The position numbers and the translations under genes were made by a program. A DNA stretch of 64,000 nucleotides, from contig NZ_LT859959.1 in assembly GCF_900176205.1 (NCBI RefSeq), forward strand, positions 6,685,001-6,749,000. Reading direction: 5' to 3'. The notes beneath the pieces are model-generated. The model did no database searches, had not been told where the DNA came from, and was given only the letters and a program-made list of their open reading frames with translations. Positions 8,802 to 17,718 of this stretch are shown in pieces (positions within the stretch are counted from its first letter, which is position 1; every line of letters begins with the position of its first letter). The stretch comes from Bradyrhizobium sp. ORS 285 (GTDB lineage Bacteria; Pseudomonadota; Alphaproteobacteria; Rhizobiales; Xanthobacteraceae).

Positions 8802-9431
8802 TTACTTCCAGGCAAACACCGGCTGTTCCAGTTCGTGGACGCGCGTGTCACGACCAGCCAGGACCTCGCGGAACTGATAGATCAGCGCGGCCGTGGGTGC
8901 GTGGATCAGGCCCTCCCGAGCGTGAAAGCGGATCACGCGCCGCGTGCTTTCGGCAATCGCTGTGAAATCGAACGCGTCGTCCACGGTGATTGCATCCAGC
9001 CCGATCCGATGCACCGAGGCGACCTCGTCCGGGTTTGGCCGGAGCGTGCGGCCATTGGTCGCCCAGAGGACCACGGGGGTGATCAGGTAACCCGACCGGG
9101 TCGGATAGTCGTCGAGCAGGCCGAGCACGGCGTCCGGCGCAAGCTTCAGCCCAAGCTCTTCCTCCAGCTCGCGCAGAGCGCCTTCGACCGGCGTCTCGCC
9201 GGCGTCGCAGCGCCCGCCCGGCAGCGCCCATTGGCCACCATGGCTGCGCAGGCCGGACGCACGCAGGGTGAGCAGCAGCGCGGTGGCGCCGGTGTCATCA
9301 TGCGGGGCCAGCGCAATCGCCACCGCCGCCCGCTTCAGGGACGACACTTGCGCCACTGCATCCTGGCGCACGAAACGCCCGCAACAGCGCTGGATTTTCC
9401 GTCGTGTGGCATCGTCGAACGGCATGGCCAT
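8802..9431 (-). CDS. NUDIX hydrolase, CoA-pyrophosphatase-like
   Basis: A 209-residue NUDIX protein. The Nudix box is intact: GGRCDAGETPVEGALRELEE followed by ELGL gives the G-x5-E-x7-RE-x2-EE-x-G pattern that binds Mg2+. Ahead of it, RSHGGQWALPGG resembles the NudL/coenzyme A diphosphatase signature. It should hydrolyse a nucleoside diphosphate linked to another moiety, possibly CoA or an acyl-CoA, in the cytoplasm. Two ATGs (9431 and 9425) open the frame and no clear ribosome site separates them. The stop is 26 bases before the next gene on the same strand. Confidence 0.88.
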   Translation of the reverse strand: MAMPFDDATRRKIQRCCGRFVRQDAVAQVSSLKRAAVAIALAPHDDTGATALLLTLRASGLRSHGGQWALPGGRCDAGETPVEGALRELEEELGLKLAPDAVLGLLDDYPTRSGYLITPVVLWATNGRTLRPNPDEVASVHRIGLDAITVDDAFDFTAIAESTRRVIRFHAREGLIHAPTAALIYQFREVLAGRDTRVHELEQPVFAWK

Positions 9432-9510
9432 GCAGCTTGACTACACCAGCCCCGCGGCGGATGAAACGACCACGTGCCGGCCTGCGGCACTGACCGGAGG
9501 GGTGTCCAAC

Positions 9511-9933
9511 ATGACGAAATCGGCCGCGGCAAAGATGAAGTCCGAGGGCTGGGAAATCGTCGACACCTCCGGCTTCCTGCATCTGATCGGCCCGCTGTGG
9601 CAGCGGATCGTCGACGATGTCCACGAATACGCGATTCAGACCGAGGACAAGCACCACAACCGCCGCGGCCTGGTCCAGGGCGGCGTGATCATGACGCTCG
9701 CCGACCGCAGCTGTGGCATGACCGCCCGCTACGCCGCCGGCAAGGAGCACATGGCGACGATCCAATTCGACACGCATTTCGTCGAGTCCGGCAAGATCGG
9801 CGAGACCCTGGTGTCGCGGCCACACGTGGTGCGGATCACCCGCAGCCTGGTGTTCATCACCACCGAGGTCACGGCCGCCGATCGCGTGATCGCGATGGCT
9901 TCGGGCGTGTTCAAGATCCTGAAGAGCGAGTGA
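9511..9933 (+). CDS. PaaI-type hotdog-fold thioesterase
   Basis: About 140 residues. The frame has the hotdog-thioesterase pattern: HNRRGLVQGGVIMTLADRSC (the conserved H/N and G..MTLAD helix), then IQFDTHFVESGKIGETL and the closing strands RSLVFITTEV. Such enzymes hydrolyse acyl- or aryl-CoA thioesters. GGAGGGGTGTCCAAC lies directly before ATG 9511, so the longer upstream frame is rejected. It diverges from the NUDIX gene, which could likewise act on CoA derivatives, but a link is speculative. Confidence 0.88.
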   Translation: MTKSAAAKMKSEGWEIVDTSGFLHLIGPLWQRIVDDVHEYAIQTEDKHHNRRGLVQGGVIMTLADRSCGMTARYAAGKEHMATIQFDTHFVESGKIGETLVSRPHVVRITRSLVFITTEVTAADRVIAMASGVFKILKSE

Positions 9934-9950
9934 GCCGCCTCTTTCTCAGC

Positions 9951-10064
9951 CGTCATTGCGAGGAGCAAAGCGAGAAGCAATCCAGGGTCGCGCGTTCAGC
10001 CCTGGATTGCTTCCGCCTTCGCCCTGCGGGCTTCGGCGGACACGTCGCTGCGCTCGCAATGACG
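9951..10064. repeat. Dispersed palindromic repeat, family A
   Basis: Opens CGTCATTGCGAGGAGCAAAG and closes CTGCGCTCGCAATGACG, with internal GCAATCCAGG / CCTGGATTGC complementarity and a central segment (CGCCCTGCGGGCTTCGG) shared with the copy at 13457. It lies after the thioesterase gene and before the aldo/keto reductase. Confidence 0.85.
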
Positions 10065-10126
10065 CTCTGAGAGAGCTATTCTACCCACCCCGTCCGCGGG
10101 CGGTGATGGTTTGAAATGAGGCAAGA

Positions 10127-11137
10127 ATGCAATATCGCCAGCTCGGCCGTTCCGGCCTAAAAGTGTCGCCGATCTGCCTGGGCACGATGATGTTCGGCGG
10201 CCCGACCGACGAGGCGACCTCGGGACGCATCATCGCGAAGGCGCGTGACGCCGGCATCAACTTCATCGATACGGCAGATGCCTACAACAAGGGCGCCTCG
10301 GAAGAGGTCGTCGGCCGCGCCATTGCGCAAGAGCGCGGCCGCTGGATCGTCGCGACCAAGCTCGCCAATCCGATGGGCGACGATCCGAACCGAGCCGGCC
10401 TGTCGCGCCGCTGGGTGCTGCAGGCAGCGGATGAAAGCCTGCGTCGTCTCGGCACCAGCCACATCGACATCTATTATCTCCACAAGGAGGACCACGCGAC
10501 GCCCCTGGCGGAGACCGTACGCGCGATCGGCGACCTCCTGCGCGCCGGCAAGATCCGCTATTTCGGCGTCTCGAACTACCGCGCCTGGCGGGTCGCCGAG
10601 ATCTGCAATCTCTGCGACGCGATGGGCATCGACCGTCCCGTGGTCAGCCAGCCCTATTACAACGCGATGAACCGCATGCCGGAGGTCGAGCATCTTCCGG
10701 CCTGCGGCTATTACGGCCTCGGCGTGGTCCCCTACAGCCCGCTGGCGCGGGGCGTGCTCACCGCCAAATACACCCCTGATGCGCCGCCCGACAAGGAAAC
10801 ACGTGCCGGCCGCAACGACACCAGGATGATGCAGACGGAGTGGCGGCCAGAGTCGTTGAAGCTCGCGCAGGAGATCAAGCGCCACGCCGAGACCAAAGGC
10901 TTTACGCCCGGACAGTTCGCAGTGGCCTGGGTGCTGAACTCGGCCTTCATCAGCTCGGTCATCGCCGGCCCTCGCACAGAAGCGCAGTGGGACGACTACA
11001 TCCGCGCGCTGGACTATCCGTTCGCGGCCGACGACGAGGCGCTGATCGACCGCCTCGTGGTCACCGGCCACGCCTCGACACCCGGCTACAACGATCCGGC
11101 CTATCCGATCGAAGGCCGCAGGCCACGGGTGGGCTGA
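10127..11137 (+). CDS. Aldo/keto reductase
   Basis: A 336-residue AKR-superfamily oxidoreductase (TIM barrel, NADPH-dependent). The catalytic tetrad is visible: Asp and Tyr in DTADAYNKGASEE, Lys in VATKLANP, His in YYLHKED. The cofactor-binding end has VIAGPRTEAQW, typical of the AKR11/YghZ-like branch. GAGGCAAG precedes ATG 10127. The stop is one base before the next gene, so the two are an operon. The substrate is unknown. Confidence 0.92.
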   Translation: MQYRQLGRSGLKVSPICLGTMMFGGPTDEATSGRIIAKARDAGINFIDTADAYNKGASEEVVGRAIAQERGRWIVATKLANPMGDDPNRAGLSRRWVLQAADESLRRLGTSHIDIYYLHKEDHATPLAETVRAIGDLLRAGKIRYFGVSNYRAWRVAEICNLCDAMGIDRPVVSQPYYNAMNRMPEVEHLPACGYYGLGVVPYSPLARGVLTAKYTPDAPPDKETRAGRNDTRMMQTEWRPESLKLAQEIKRHAETKGFTPGQFAVAWVLNSAFISSVIAGPRTEAQWDDYIRALDYPFAADDEALIDRLVVTGHASTPGYNDPAYPIEGRRPRVG

Positions 11138-11138
11138 C

Positions 11139-12452
11139 ATGGAAGAGGATCGCTACGGCCTGCCGCTGTCGACCGCCTCCGCTGATGCGGCGGCCGCCTA
11201 TCGCGAGGGCATGGATCTGCTGCTTGCGTTCTGGCCCGGCGCGACGGATGCGTTCGAGCGGGCGATCATGCTCGATCCGGATTTCGCGCTGGCGCATGCC
11301 GCCCGCGCCCGCATTCACGCGATCTACCAACAGCGCGAGGCGGCGTTGCAGACGATCAAGCGGGCGCGGGACCTCGTCGCCAGGCGGGGCACGGAGCGCG
11401 AGCAAAGCCATGTCGCGACCCTGGTGCTCGCCATCGAGGGGCGCGGCGGCGAGGCGCTGACGTCGACGCTGACACATCTCGCGAGTTGGCCGCGCGACGC
11501 CATGATCATGGCGCTGCCGCTCGGCGCCTTCGGCCTTCTCGCCTTCTCCGGGCGCGCCGATCACGATGCCGCCCGCCGCGATCTCTGCAACACCTTTGCT
11601 GCCGCCTATGGCGAGGACTGGTGGTTCATGTCCAATCACGGCTGGGCGCTGACGGAGGCCGGCGATGTGACGCAAGGGCGCGCCATCACCGAGCGCAGCT
11701 TCGCGCTGCGCCAGCACAACGCCTATGCCGTGCATGCGCTGCTGCATGCGATGTTCGAGGCGGGCTCGCTGGACGAAGCTGATGCCCTCGTCGACGGGTG
11801 GATCGGCGACTACGATCGCACGGGCATGCTGCACGGTCACATCTGCTGGCACCAGGCGCTCGGCGCGCTGGATCGGGGTGACGCCGCGAAGGCGTTGGCG
11901 GTCTACACCGACGTACTGGTGCCGACGATGGACACGGCGCCGCCGCTGAACACGCTGTCCGACTGCGCCTCCCTGCTGTGGCGCCTGATGGCCGAAGAAC
12001 AGCCGGTGCCGTCGAACGCATGGGCCGATATCTCGGCCTATGCGAGCAATCGCTTCACGAGCTCCAGCCTGGCCTTCGTCGAGATGCATCTGGTGATGAT
12101 CGCCGCCGCCATGCATGACAGCGCCGCGCTCAAGGGGCGTCTCGCCGCGATGGAGCGGCGGCTGGCCGAGGGCAAGCTGCCCGCCGGCCGCATCGTGCCG
12201 CACATGCTGCGGGCACTCCGGGCCTTCGCCGACGCCAATTGGCGTGGCTGTAGCCGCGAGCTCGCGCCTGTGATGGGCGATCCCGCCCGCATCGGCGGCA
12301 GCCATGCGCAGCGCGAGGTGATCGAGGACACCTACATCCTGGCCCTGATCCGCAGCGGCGATCTCGTCAAGGCGCGCGAGGTCCTCGACGCCCGCCTGCA
12401 CCGCCGCCCGTCAGCACGCGATACGAGGTGGCGACAGCTCACCGGCGCCTGA
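11139..12452 (+). CDS. TPR-type helical repeat protein (TTC38-like)
   Basis: A 437-residue all-helical protein with TPR-like units (TDAFERAIMLDPDFALAHAA; EREQSHVATLVLAIEGRGGE; SNHGWALTEAGDVTQGRAIT; DYDRTGMLHGHICWHQALGA). The arrangement, with WWFMSNHGWAL and HGHICWHQALG, is like the TTC38 tetratricopeptide family. It has no signal peptide or membrane segment. It is translated one base after the aldo/keto reductase stop, so the two are probably made together. A scaffold role is plausible, but no partner is identified. Confidence 0.8.
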   Translation: MEEDRYGLPLSTASADAAAAYREGMDLLLAFWPGATDAFERAIMLDPDFALAHAARARIHAIYQQREAALQTIKRARDLVARRGTEREQSHVATLVLAIEGRGGEALTSTLTHLASWPRDAMIMALPLGAFGLLAFSGRADHDAARRDLCNTFAAAYGEDWWFMSNHGWALTEAGDVTQGRAITERSFALRQHNAYAVHALLHAMFEAGSLDEADALVDGWIGDYDRTGMLHGHICWHQALGALDRGDAAKALAVYTDVLVPTMDTAPPLNTLSDCASLLWRLMAEEQPVPSNAWADISAYASNRFTSSSLAFVEMHLVMIAAAMHDSAALKGRLAAMERRLAEGKLPAGRIVPHMLRALRAFADANWRGCSRELAPVMGDPARIGGSHAQREVIEDTYILALIRSGDLVKAREVLDARLHRRPSARDTRWRQLTGA

Positions 12453-12458
12453 GGACGG

Positions 12459-13430
12459 CTAACCCTCCGTCTCCAGCCCCGTCGGCATCGGCACGTTCTC
12501 CGGCCGCAGCTTGAGGCCGGCGGCGAGCGCCACGGTCTCGAGCAACGCGGCAAAGTCCTTCTCCAGATAGGCAGCCGGATCTGGCTGCAACGAAGCCGCC
12601 CCGACATGGGCCTGCAGCGCTTCGCGGGTCGCCGCTGTCACGGGCATCGCGAAATCGAGCTGGCGCGCTGCGGACAGACCGAGATCGAGGTCCTTGCGCA
12701 GCAGCGTCGGCGTGAAGGTCGTAGTCCAGTCGAGATTGACCAGCGCGTTGCTCTTGTACTTGGTGAAGGTCGAGCCCATCACGCTGGCATTCATGAAGTC
12801 GAGGAAGGCGTGGCGGGGAACGCCGGCCTTCTGTGCGAGAATGGTGATCTCGGCGAGGTTCTGGATCACGACACCGAGGAAGACGTTGTGCGCAATCTTG
12901 CAGATGCGCGCGAGCTCGCCCTCGCCGACATAGGATACGCCGGAGACCGCGATCTTCGCCAGATACGGCTCGATGGCCTCGAACGCGGCCTTCGGACCTG
13001 AGACCACCGACGACAGCTTGCCGGCCTTGACGCATTTGCCGTTGCCCGAGACTGGCGCGCGCACGAACGCACAGTCGAGCCGCTTCAGTCTCGCGTCGAT
13101 GGCCTCGGACTGCTCGACACCGATCGAGGAGCAGTCGACCAGGATCTTCGGACGCGGACCCGAGCCTGACGCAACGAGGCCGTTGTCGCCGAAATAGACC
13201 TGCTCGAGATCCTTGCCCGTGGACACCATCGAGAACACGATATCGCATGACGCGAGGTCGCTCGGATGATCGACGATGACGCCGCCTTTTGCCGCGAGCG
13301 GCTCGGCCTTGGCGCGGGTGCGATTGTAGATCGACAGCTTGTGCCCGGCCTTCAGCAGGCGCTCGGCCATCGGGTAGCCCATGCGCCCCATGCCGATCCA
13401 GCCGAGCGAATGCGTCGTGGTCATTGTCAT
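12459..13430 (-). CDS. NAD(P)-binding beta-hydroxyacid dehydrogenase (HIBADH/6PGDH family)
   Basis: About 323 residues. The N terminus has the dinucleotide-binding loop LGWIGMGRMGYPMAERLLKAG, and the family motif VRAPVSGNGKCVKAGKL carries the substrate-binding Ser/Gly. Lys in ICKIAHNVFLGVV is the expected catalytic lysine of the KxxxN pattern. Members oxidise 3-hydroxyisobutyrate, tartronate semialdehyde or similar acids. The start has two close ATGs (13430, 13424), and AGGAGATGAC precedes the first. It is convergent with the TPR gene with only six bases between the stops. Confidence 0.9.
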   Translation of the reverse strand: MTMTTTHSLGWIGMGRMGYPMAERLLKAGHKLSIYNRTRAKAEPLAAKGGVIVDHPSDLASCDIVFSMVSTGKDLEQVYFGDNGLVASGSGPRPKILVDCSSIGVEQSEAIDARLKRLDCAFVRAPVSGNGKCVKAGKLSSVVSGPKAAFEAIEPYLAKIAVSGVSYVGEGELARICKIAHNVFLGVVIQNLAEITILAQKAGVPRHAFLDFMNASVMGSTFTKYKSNALVNLDWTTTFTPTLLRKDLDLGLSAARQLDFAMPVTAATREALQAHVGAASLQPDPAAYLEKDFAALLETVALAAGLKLRPENVPMPTGLETEG

Positions 13431-13456
13431 CTCCTCGTCCTACTGATCACTGTCTC

Positions 13457-13573
13457 CGTCATTGCGAGGAGCGAAGCGACGAAGCAATCCAGGAGTCACG
13501 ACTGCCGCCCTGGATTGCTTCCGCCTTCGCCCTACCGGGCTTCGGCGGACACGTCGCTTCGCTCGCAATGACG
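13457..13573. repeat. Dispersed palindromic repeat, family A
   Basis: Opens CGTCATTGCGAGGAGCGAAG and closes CTTCGCTCGCAATGACG, with inner GCAATCCAGG and CCTGGATTGC arms. It is about 117 bases long and its centre matches the copy at 9951 closely. Confidence 0.87.
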
Positions 13574-13611
13574 AAAACACAGGATACCTATACCGGCCAC
13601 TGTCTATTCGC

Positions 13612-14913
13612 TCAGTAGCGGTTGGCGATCGGCAGCTCTTCCGCGGGAAAACGCGTGATCACCTGGCAGCCCTTGTCGGTGACCACGACCTCCTCCTCGA
13701 TACGCGCGGCGGAGAAGCCGTCTGTCGCCGGACAGTAGGTCTCCAGCGCGAACACCATGCCGGTCTTGATTTCCATCGGATTGTCTAACGAGACGAGCCG
13801 CGAGATGATCGGACGCTCATGCAACGCGAGGCCAAGGCCATGGCCGAACTGCAGGCCGAACGCCGCCATCTCCGAGGGGAAGCCGAACTCCTCAGCTGCC
13901 GGCCACACCTTGGCAACGGTGTCGGTCGAGACCCCCGGCTTGATCAGCGCGATCGCATTGTCGAGCCATTCGCGACACTGCTTATAGGCGTCGTGCTGCG
14001 CCGGCGTGGCGCGGCCGACATTGAAGGTGCGGTAATAGCAGGTGCGGTAGCCCTGATAGGACTGCAGGATGTCGAAGAACGCCTGGTCACCCGGACGCAG
14101 GATGCGGTCGGTGAAATTGTGCGGATGCGGATTGCAGCGCTCGCCGGAGATGGCGTTGATGGCCTCGACGTCGTCGGAGCCCATCTCGTAGAGCATCTTG
14201 TTGGCGAGGGCGACGATGTCGTTCTCGCGCACCCCCGGCTTCAGATTCTCGTAGATCGAGTGATAGACGCCGTCGACCATGGCGGCGGCCTGGTTCAGCA
14301 GCATGATCTCGTCGATGTTCTTGATCTCGCGCGCGTCCAGCATCACCTGCTGGCCGTCGACGACCTTCATGCCGGCCTTCTGCAGCTCGAAGAACATCGC
14401 GGTTTCCGCCAGGTCGACGCCGACCGGCATGTCGGCGACGCCAGCCGCGCGCAGCAGGCTCATCACCTCCTCGGCATGGGCCTTCATCAGCCCGACGGCC
14501 GGCGGCACCGTGCCGCGCATGCCGAGCATGCCGGCGCGGCAGTTCTCCGGCGCCAGCCAATCGCAGAACATGCGATGGTGCACGGCGGCCGAGCCGAAAT
14601 CCCACACGATCGGCTCGCCGTCGCCGGCCAAGAGCGCAAAACGACAAAGCTTGTCGCGCTCCCACTCGCCGATCTTGGTGCCGGAGACGTAACGGATGTT
14701 GTTGACGTCGAACAGCAGCAGCGCGCCACAGCCCGAATTTTTCAGGGCCTGGCGTGCCCGCGCCAGCCGGTATCGCCTGAGCCGGTCGAAATCGACGCGG
14801 CGCTCGAAATCGACCGAGACGTGGCCATGCGAGGGAATGGCGCGGCTCCAGCGCCAATGCGGATCGAGATGCTCCGGGCTGACCAGATGGGGCTTCAGCG
14901 CGCTGGCTGTCAT
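13612..14913 (-). CDS. M24 (pita-bread fold) hydrolase, metal site atypical
   Basis: A 433-residue protein with an N-terminal creatinase-like domain (YRLARARQALKNSGCGALLL) and a C-terminal M24 domain. Of the five metal ligands usual in Xaa-Pro peptidases I see Asp281 (FFDILQS), His358 (FGHGLG), Glu391 (FALETY) and Glu406 (RIEEE). The second aspartate position reads Cys292 (YRTCYYRTF instead of SDxTRTF). It could be a peptidase, a DddP-type lyase or a creatinase-like enzyme. It diverges from the LacI gene, with a perfect palindrome 24 bases upstream of its ATG, so control by that repressor is likely. Confidence 0.85.
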   Translation of the reverse strand: MTASALKPHLVSPEHLDPHWRWSRAIPSHGHVSVDFERRVDFDRLRRYRLARARQALKNSGCGALLLFDVNNIRYVSGTKIGEWERDKLCRFALLAGDGEPIVWDFGSAAVHHRMFCDWLAPENCRAGMLGMRGTVPPAVGLMKAHAEEVMSLLRAAGVADMPVGVDLAETAMFFELQKAGMKVVDGQQVMLDAREIKNIDEIMLLNQAAAMVDGVYHSIYENLKPGVRENDIVALANKMLYEMGSDDVEAINAISGERCNPHPHNFTDRILRPGDQAFFDILQSYQGYRTCYYRTFNVGRATPAQHDAYKQCREWLDNAIALIKPGVSTDTVAKVWPAAEEFGFPSEMAAFGLQFGHGLGLALHERPIISRLVSLDNPMEIKTGMVFALETYCPATDGFSAARIEEEVVVTDKGCQVITRFPAEELPIANRY

Positions 14914-14936
14914 GTGGACGTTTCCCGTTCAGTTAT

Positions 14937-14950
14937 TGCAATCGATTGCA
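14937..14950. promoter_or_regulatory. LacI-type operator palindrome
   Basis: TGCAATCGATTGCA is a perfect 14-bp palindrome with a central CG, the typical shape of a LacI/GalR operator. It lies in the 122-base divergent gap between the M24 gene (ATG at 14913) and the LacI gene (ATG at 15036). It is well placed to repress the first and autoregulate the second. Confidence 0.8.
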
Positions 14951-15035
14951 TAAGCGGATTTATTGCACGCACGTTAAGGGTGTCAAGGTAAGACAGGGTG
15001 GAAACGTTGCTGCGCCGCGAGATCGGAGGCTGAAC

Positions 15036-16097
15036 ATGAAGGGCACGTTGCGACCGGCGAGAGGCCCGAGGATGACTGCCTCCGCACGCCCGACGATCAA
15101 GGACGTGGCCGCCCGCTGCGGCGTGCATCCCTCGACAGTGTCGCGCGCGCTCAGCCCGGCGATGAAGCATCTGGTCGCGACCGAGGTCGCCGACCGCATC
15201 CAGGCCGCCGCCAATGCGATCGGCTATCGGCTCAACATGGCGGCCAAGGGTTTGCGCACCGGACGCAGCGGCCTGATCGGCGTGCTCGCGCCTGACATCG
15301 CCGACCCCGGCTTTCCACCTGTGTTGTCTGGCATCGCCGATCACCTCAATGCCGAGGGCTATGCGACGATCGTCGTCGACGTCGGCAGCAAGGGCTCGGA
15401 GCAGGATCTCGTCGATCGCCTGATCGCGCGCGGCGTCGATGGCCTCGTGCTGGCGACGGTGAGCTTGCGCGACGATGTCGTGAAGCATTGCCTGGATGCG
15501 GCGCTGCCCGTCGTGCTGGTCAATCGCGTCGATGCCGCCGGGCAGCTCCCATCTGCCGCCAGCGATGACGCCGCGGGCATGCGGCTCGCCGTCGAGCATC
15601 TCGTCGCGCTCGGTCACCAGCGCATCGGCCATATCGCCGGCCCTCAGGAGATTTCGACCGGCGCGCGGCGCCGCGAGGGCTTCGAGGCCAGCGTCAAGGA
15701 CGCCGGCCTGCCCGCCCGCTACACGCCCGTCGAGATCGCGGAAACCTACACGCGCGCGGCCGGCCGCGAAGCGGCGCTGCGCCTGCTGGTGCGCCGCACC
15801 AGACCGACGGCGATCGTCGCCGCCAACGATCTGCTCGCGCTCGGCGTCTATGATGCGCTCGCCGCGCGCGGCCTCGCCTGTCCCGGCGATGTCTCCGTGG
15901 TCGGCCACAACGACATGCCGTTCGTCGACATGGTGTCGCCGCCGCTCACCACGGTGCGGATCGCGCAGCGCGACATGGGCGAAGCCGCGGCACGGCTGCT
16001 GCTCGCGCGGATTGCCGCGCCCGGAGCATCGAGCGAGCACATCGTGCTTGCACCGGAGCTGATCATCCGCGACTCAGCCATCGCGCGCGAGCACTGA
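15036..16097 (+). CDS. LacI-family transcriptional regulator
   Basis: About 353 residues: an N-terminal helix-turn-helix with hinge (TIKDVAARCGVHPSTVSRAL, then RIQAAANAIGYRLN) and a type-1 periplasmic-binding-like effector domain (SGLIGVLAPDIADPGFPPVL; GHQRIGHIAGP; AIVAANDLLALGVYDAL). GGAGGCTGAAC before ATG 15036 fixes the start; the in-frame ATG at 14946 overlaps the operator palindrome and cannot be right. It probably controls the divergent M24 gene and perhaps the CoA-transferase-like pair that follows on the same strand. The effector ligand is unknown. Confidence 0.93.
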   Translation: MKGTLRPARGPRMTASARPTIKDVAARCGVHPSTVSRALSPAMKHLVATEVADRIQAAANAIGYRLNMAAKGLRTGRSGLIGVLAPDIADPGFPPVLSGIADHLNAEGYATIVVDVGSKGSEQDLVDRLIARGVDGLVLATVSLRDDVVKHCLDAALPVVLVNRVDAAGQLPSAASDDAAGMRLAVEHLVALGHQRIGHIAGPQEISTGARRREGFEASVKDAGLPARYTPVEIAETYTRAAGREAALRLLVRRTRPTAIVAANDLLALGVYDALAARGLACPGDVSVVGHNDMPFVDMVSPPLTTVRIAQRDMGEAAARLLLARIAAPGASSEHIVLAPELIIRDSAIAREH

Positions 16098-16152
16098 CAG
16101 GCCGGCAGCGGACCGCTACACTCGACGGTCGAAACATAACAGGAGGACGCCG

Positions 16153-16971
16153 ATGACCGAGATGGTCAACCTGGAGGCACTCGTCGCCTCGATCGCACCG
16201 GGACAATCGATCGCGATTTCGGTCGACCGCGCCGGCGTCTCGATGGCGGCGACGGCGGCGATGATCGAGGCCGGACTCACCGGCCTGCATCTGGTCTGCG
16301 TACCGATCTCGGGCCTGCAGGCCGATCTCTTGATCGGCGCCGGCGTTGCGACTGTGGTGGAGACGAGCGCCGTCTCGCTGGGTGAAGCCGGCGGCGCGCC
16401 GCGCTTTTCAGCGGCCGTGCGCAACGGCAGCATCACCTTGCGCGATGCGACCTGCCCCGCGATCCATGCCGGCCTCCTGGCCGGACAGAAGGGCGTGCCA
16501 TTCATGCCGATCGCCGGCATCATCGGCAGCGACCTGCTCCAGGTGCGTCCCGACTGGAAGGTGATCGACAGTCCGGTCGGCGAGCCTGGCAAGATCGTCG
16601 TCGTGCCCGCGATCACGCCGGATGTCGCGCTGTTTCATGCGCCGGAGGCGGACCGCTTCGGCAATGTCCGCATCGGCCGCTATCGCGAGCTGGCGACCAT
16701 GGCGTATGCGTCCAAGCGCACGCTGGTCACTGTCGAGCGCATCACCGATCGCGACTTGATGGCCACCGAGGATTCGGCGGCCGGTGTGCTACCCTCGCTC
16801 TACGTCGACGCCATCGCGGTGGCCGAGAACGGCGCCTGGCCGCTGCCGCTGTGGGACGAATACGAGACCGACGGCGCGGAGCTTTCGCGCTATGCCGCGA
16901 TGGCGCGCACCGACGAAGGTTTTCGCGCCTATCTCTCGGCGTTCCTGAGCCGCAGCACGCAGGTGGCCTGA
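16153..16971 (+). CDS. CoA-transferase family I, alpha-like subunit (IpdA-like)
   Basis: A 272-residue family I CoA-transferase-fold protein. It has the alpha-subunit core (AATAAMIEAGLTGLHLVCVP, ADLLIGAGVATVVETSAVSL, and VALFHAPEADRFGNVRIG). The strong site AGGAGGACGCC precedes ATG 16153. Its stop is two bases before the beta partner, so they form a heteromeric enzyme. Proportions and partner motifs resemble IpdAB, which in actinobacteria opens a ring-derived CoA thioester by hydrolysis rather than transferring CoA. Which reaction applies here is undetermined. Confidence 0.88.
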   Translation: MTEMVNLEALVASIAPGQSIAISVDRAGVSMAATAAMIEAGLTGLHLVCVPISGLQADLLIGAGVATVVETSAVSLGEAGGAPRFSAAVRNGSITLRDATCPAIHAGLLAGQKGVPFMPIAGIIGSDLLQVRPDWKVIDSPVGEPGKIVVVPAITPDVALFHAPEADRFGNVRIGRYRELATMAYASKRTLVTVERITDRDLMATEDSAAGVLPSLYVDAIAVAENGAWPLPLWDEYETDGAELSRYAAMARTDEGFRAYLSAFLSRSTQVA

Positions 16972-16973
16972 TC

Positions 16974-17717
16974 ATGCAGGACGATCGCGCGCGCAAGGAA
17001 CTGCTCATCACCATCATCGCCGACCTGCTCGATGGCATCCGCCATGTTGCGGTCGGCGCCTCCTCGCCAATCCCGGCCGCTGGCGCGATGCTGCTGCGCG
17101 CCCGCAACGAACAACAAGGCAAGCCGCCGATCAGGATCTCGATCCTCGGCTCCAGCCGGCACAATTTCTTCACCAATGGCGGCGTCGAGCTGTTCGACTG
17201 CGCGGCGCAGGGGCGCGTCGATGCGTTCTTCCTTGGCGGCGGCCAGATCGACGGCGCGGGGAATATCAACCTGGTCGGCACCGGCGACTATCCGCGCATG
17301 GACGTGCGCTGGCCGGGCTCGTTCGGCTCGGCCTATCTCTATCACCTCATCCCCCGCGTGATCCTGTTTCGCGAGGAGCATTCGCCGCGCGTGCTGGTGC
17401 CGAAGGTCGACTTCGTCAGCGCCGCCGCCGTCACGCCGGAGGTGAAGCGCCGCGGCGGGCCGCATGCGCTGCTGACGAATCTCGCGCTGTTCGACTTCGA
17501 CCGTAACAGCGGCGGCTTCCGGCTGCGCTCGGTGCATCCCGGCTACTCGGCCGAGGACGTCCGCGACCGCACCGGGTTCGACTACGAGATACCGGCGATG
17601 GTGCCGCAGACGACTACGCCCGACCGCGCGACAGTCGAACTGATCCGCGGTCGAATCCTGGACGAGCTCGCTGAATGCTATCCAGAGTTCGCGCGCGCGA
17701 TGGCCGCGGCGGCTTAG
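16974..17717 (+). CDS. CoA-transferase family I, beta-like subunit (IpdB-like)
   Basis: About 247 residues starting two bases after the alpha stop. The fold signature is present: FFLGGGQIDGAGNINLVGTG matches the G-x-x-Q-V/I-D-x-x-GN-x-N motif of beta subunits. The C terminus FRLRSVHPGYSAEDVRDRTG closely recalls, from memory, the IpdB-type ending with HPG...DVRD. The usual catalytic-Glu motif of true beta subunits (SEnG/EGG) is not evident. The stop nearly abuts the convergent D-aminoacylase gene. A hydrolase or CoA transferase acting on a carboxylic acid is expected. Confidence 0.87.
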   Translation: MQDDRARKELLITIIADLLDGIRHVAVGASSPIPAAGAMLLRARNEQQGKPPIRISILGSSRHNFFTNGGVELFDCAAQGRVDAFFLGGGQIDGAGNINLVGTGDYPRMDVRWPGSFGSAYLYHLIPRVILFREEHSPRVLVPKVDFVSAAAVTPEVKRRGGPHALLTNLALFDFDRNSGGFRLRSVHPGYSAEDVRDRTGFDYEIPAMVPQTTTPDRATVELIRGRILDELAECYPEFARAMAAAA

Positions 17718-17718
17718 C

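Noticed and set aside
13612..14913. Direct call as DMSP lyase DddP
   Set aside because: Domain layout is similar but the metal site differs and the context is not that of DMSP use; kept as M24-fold hydrolase.
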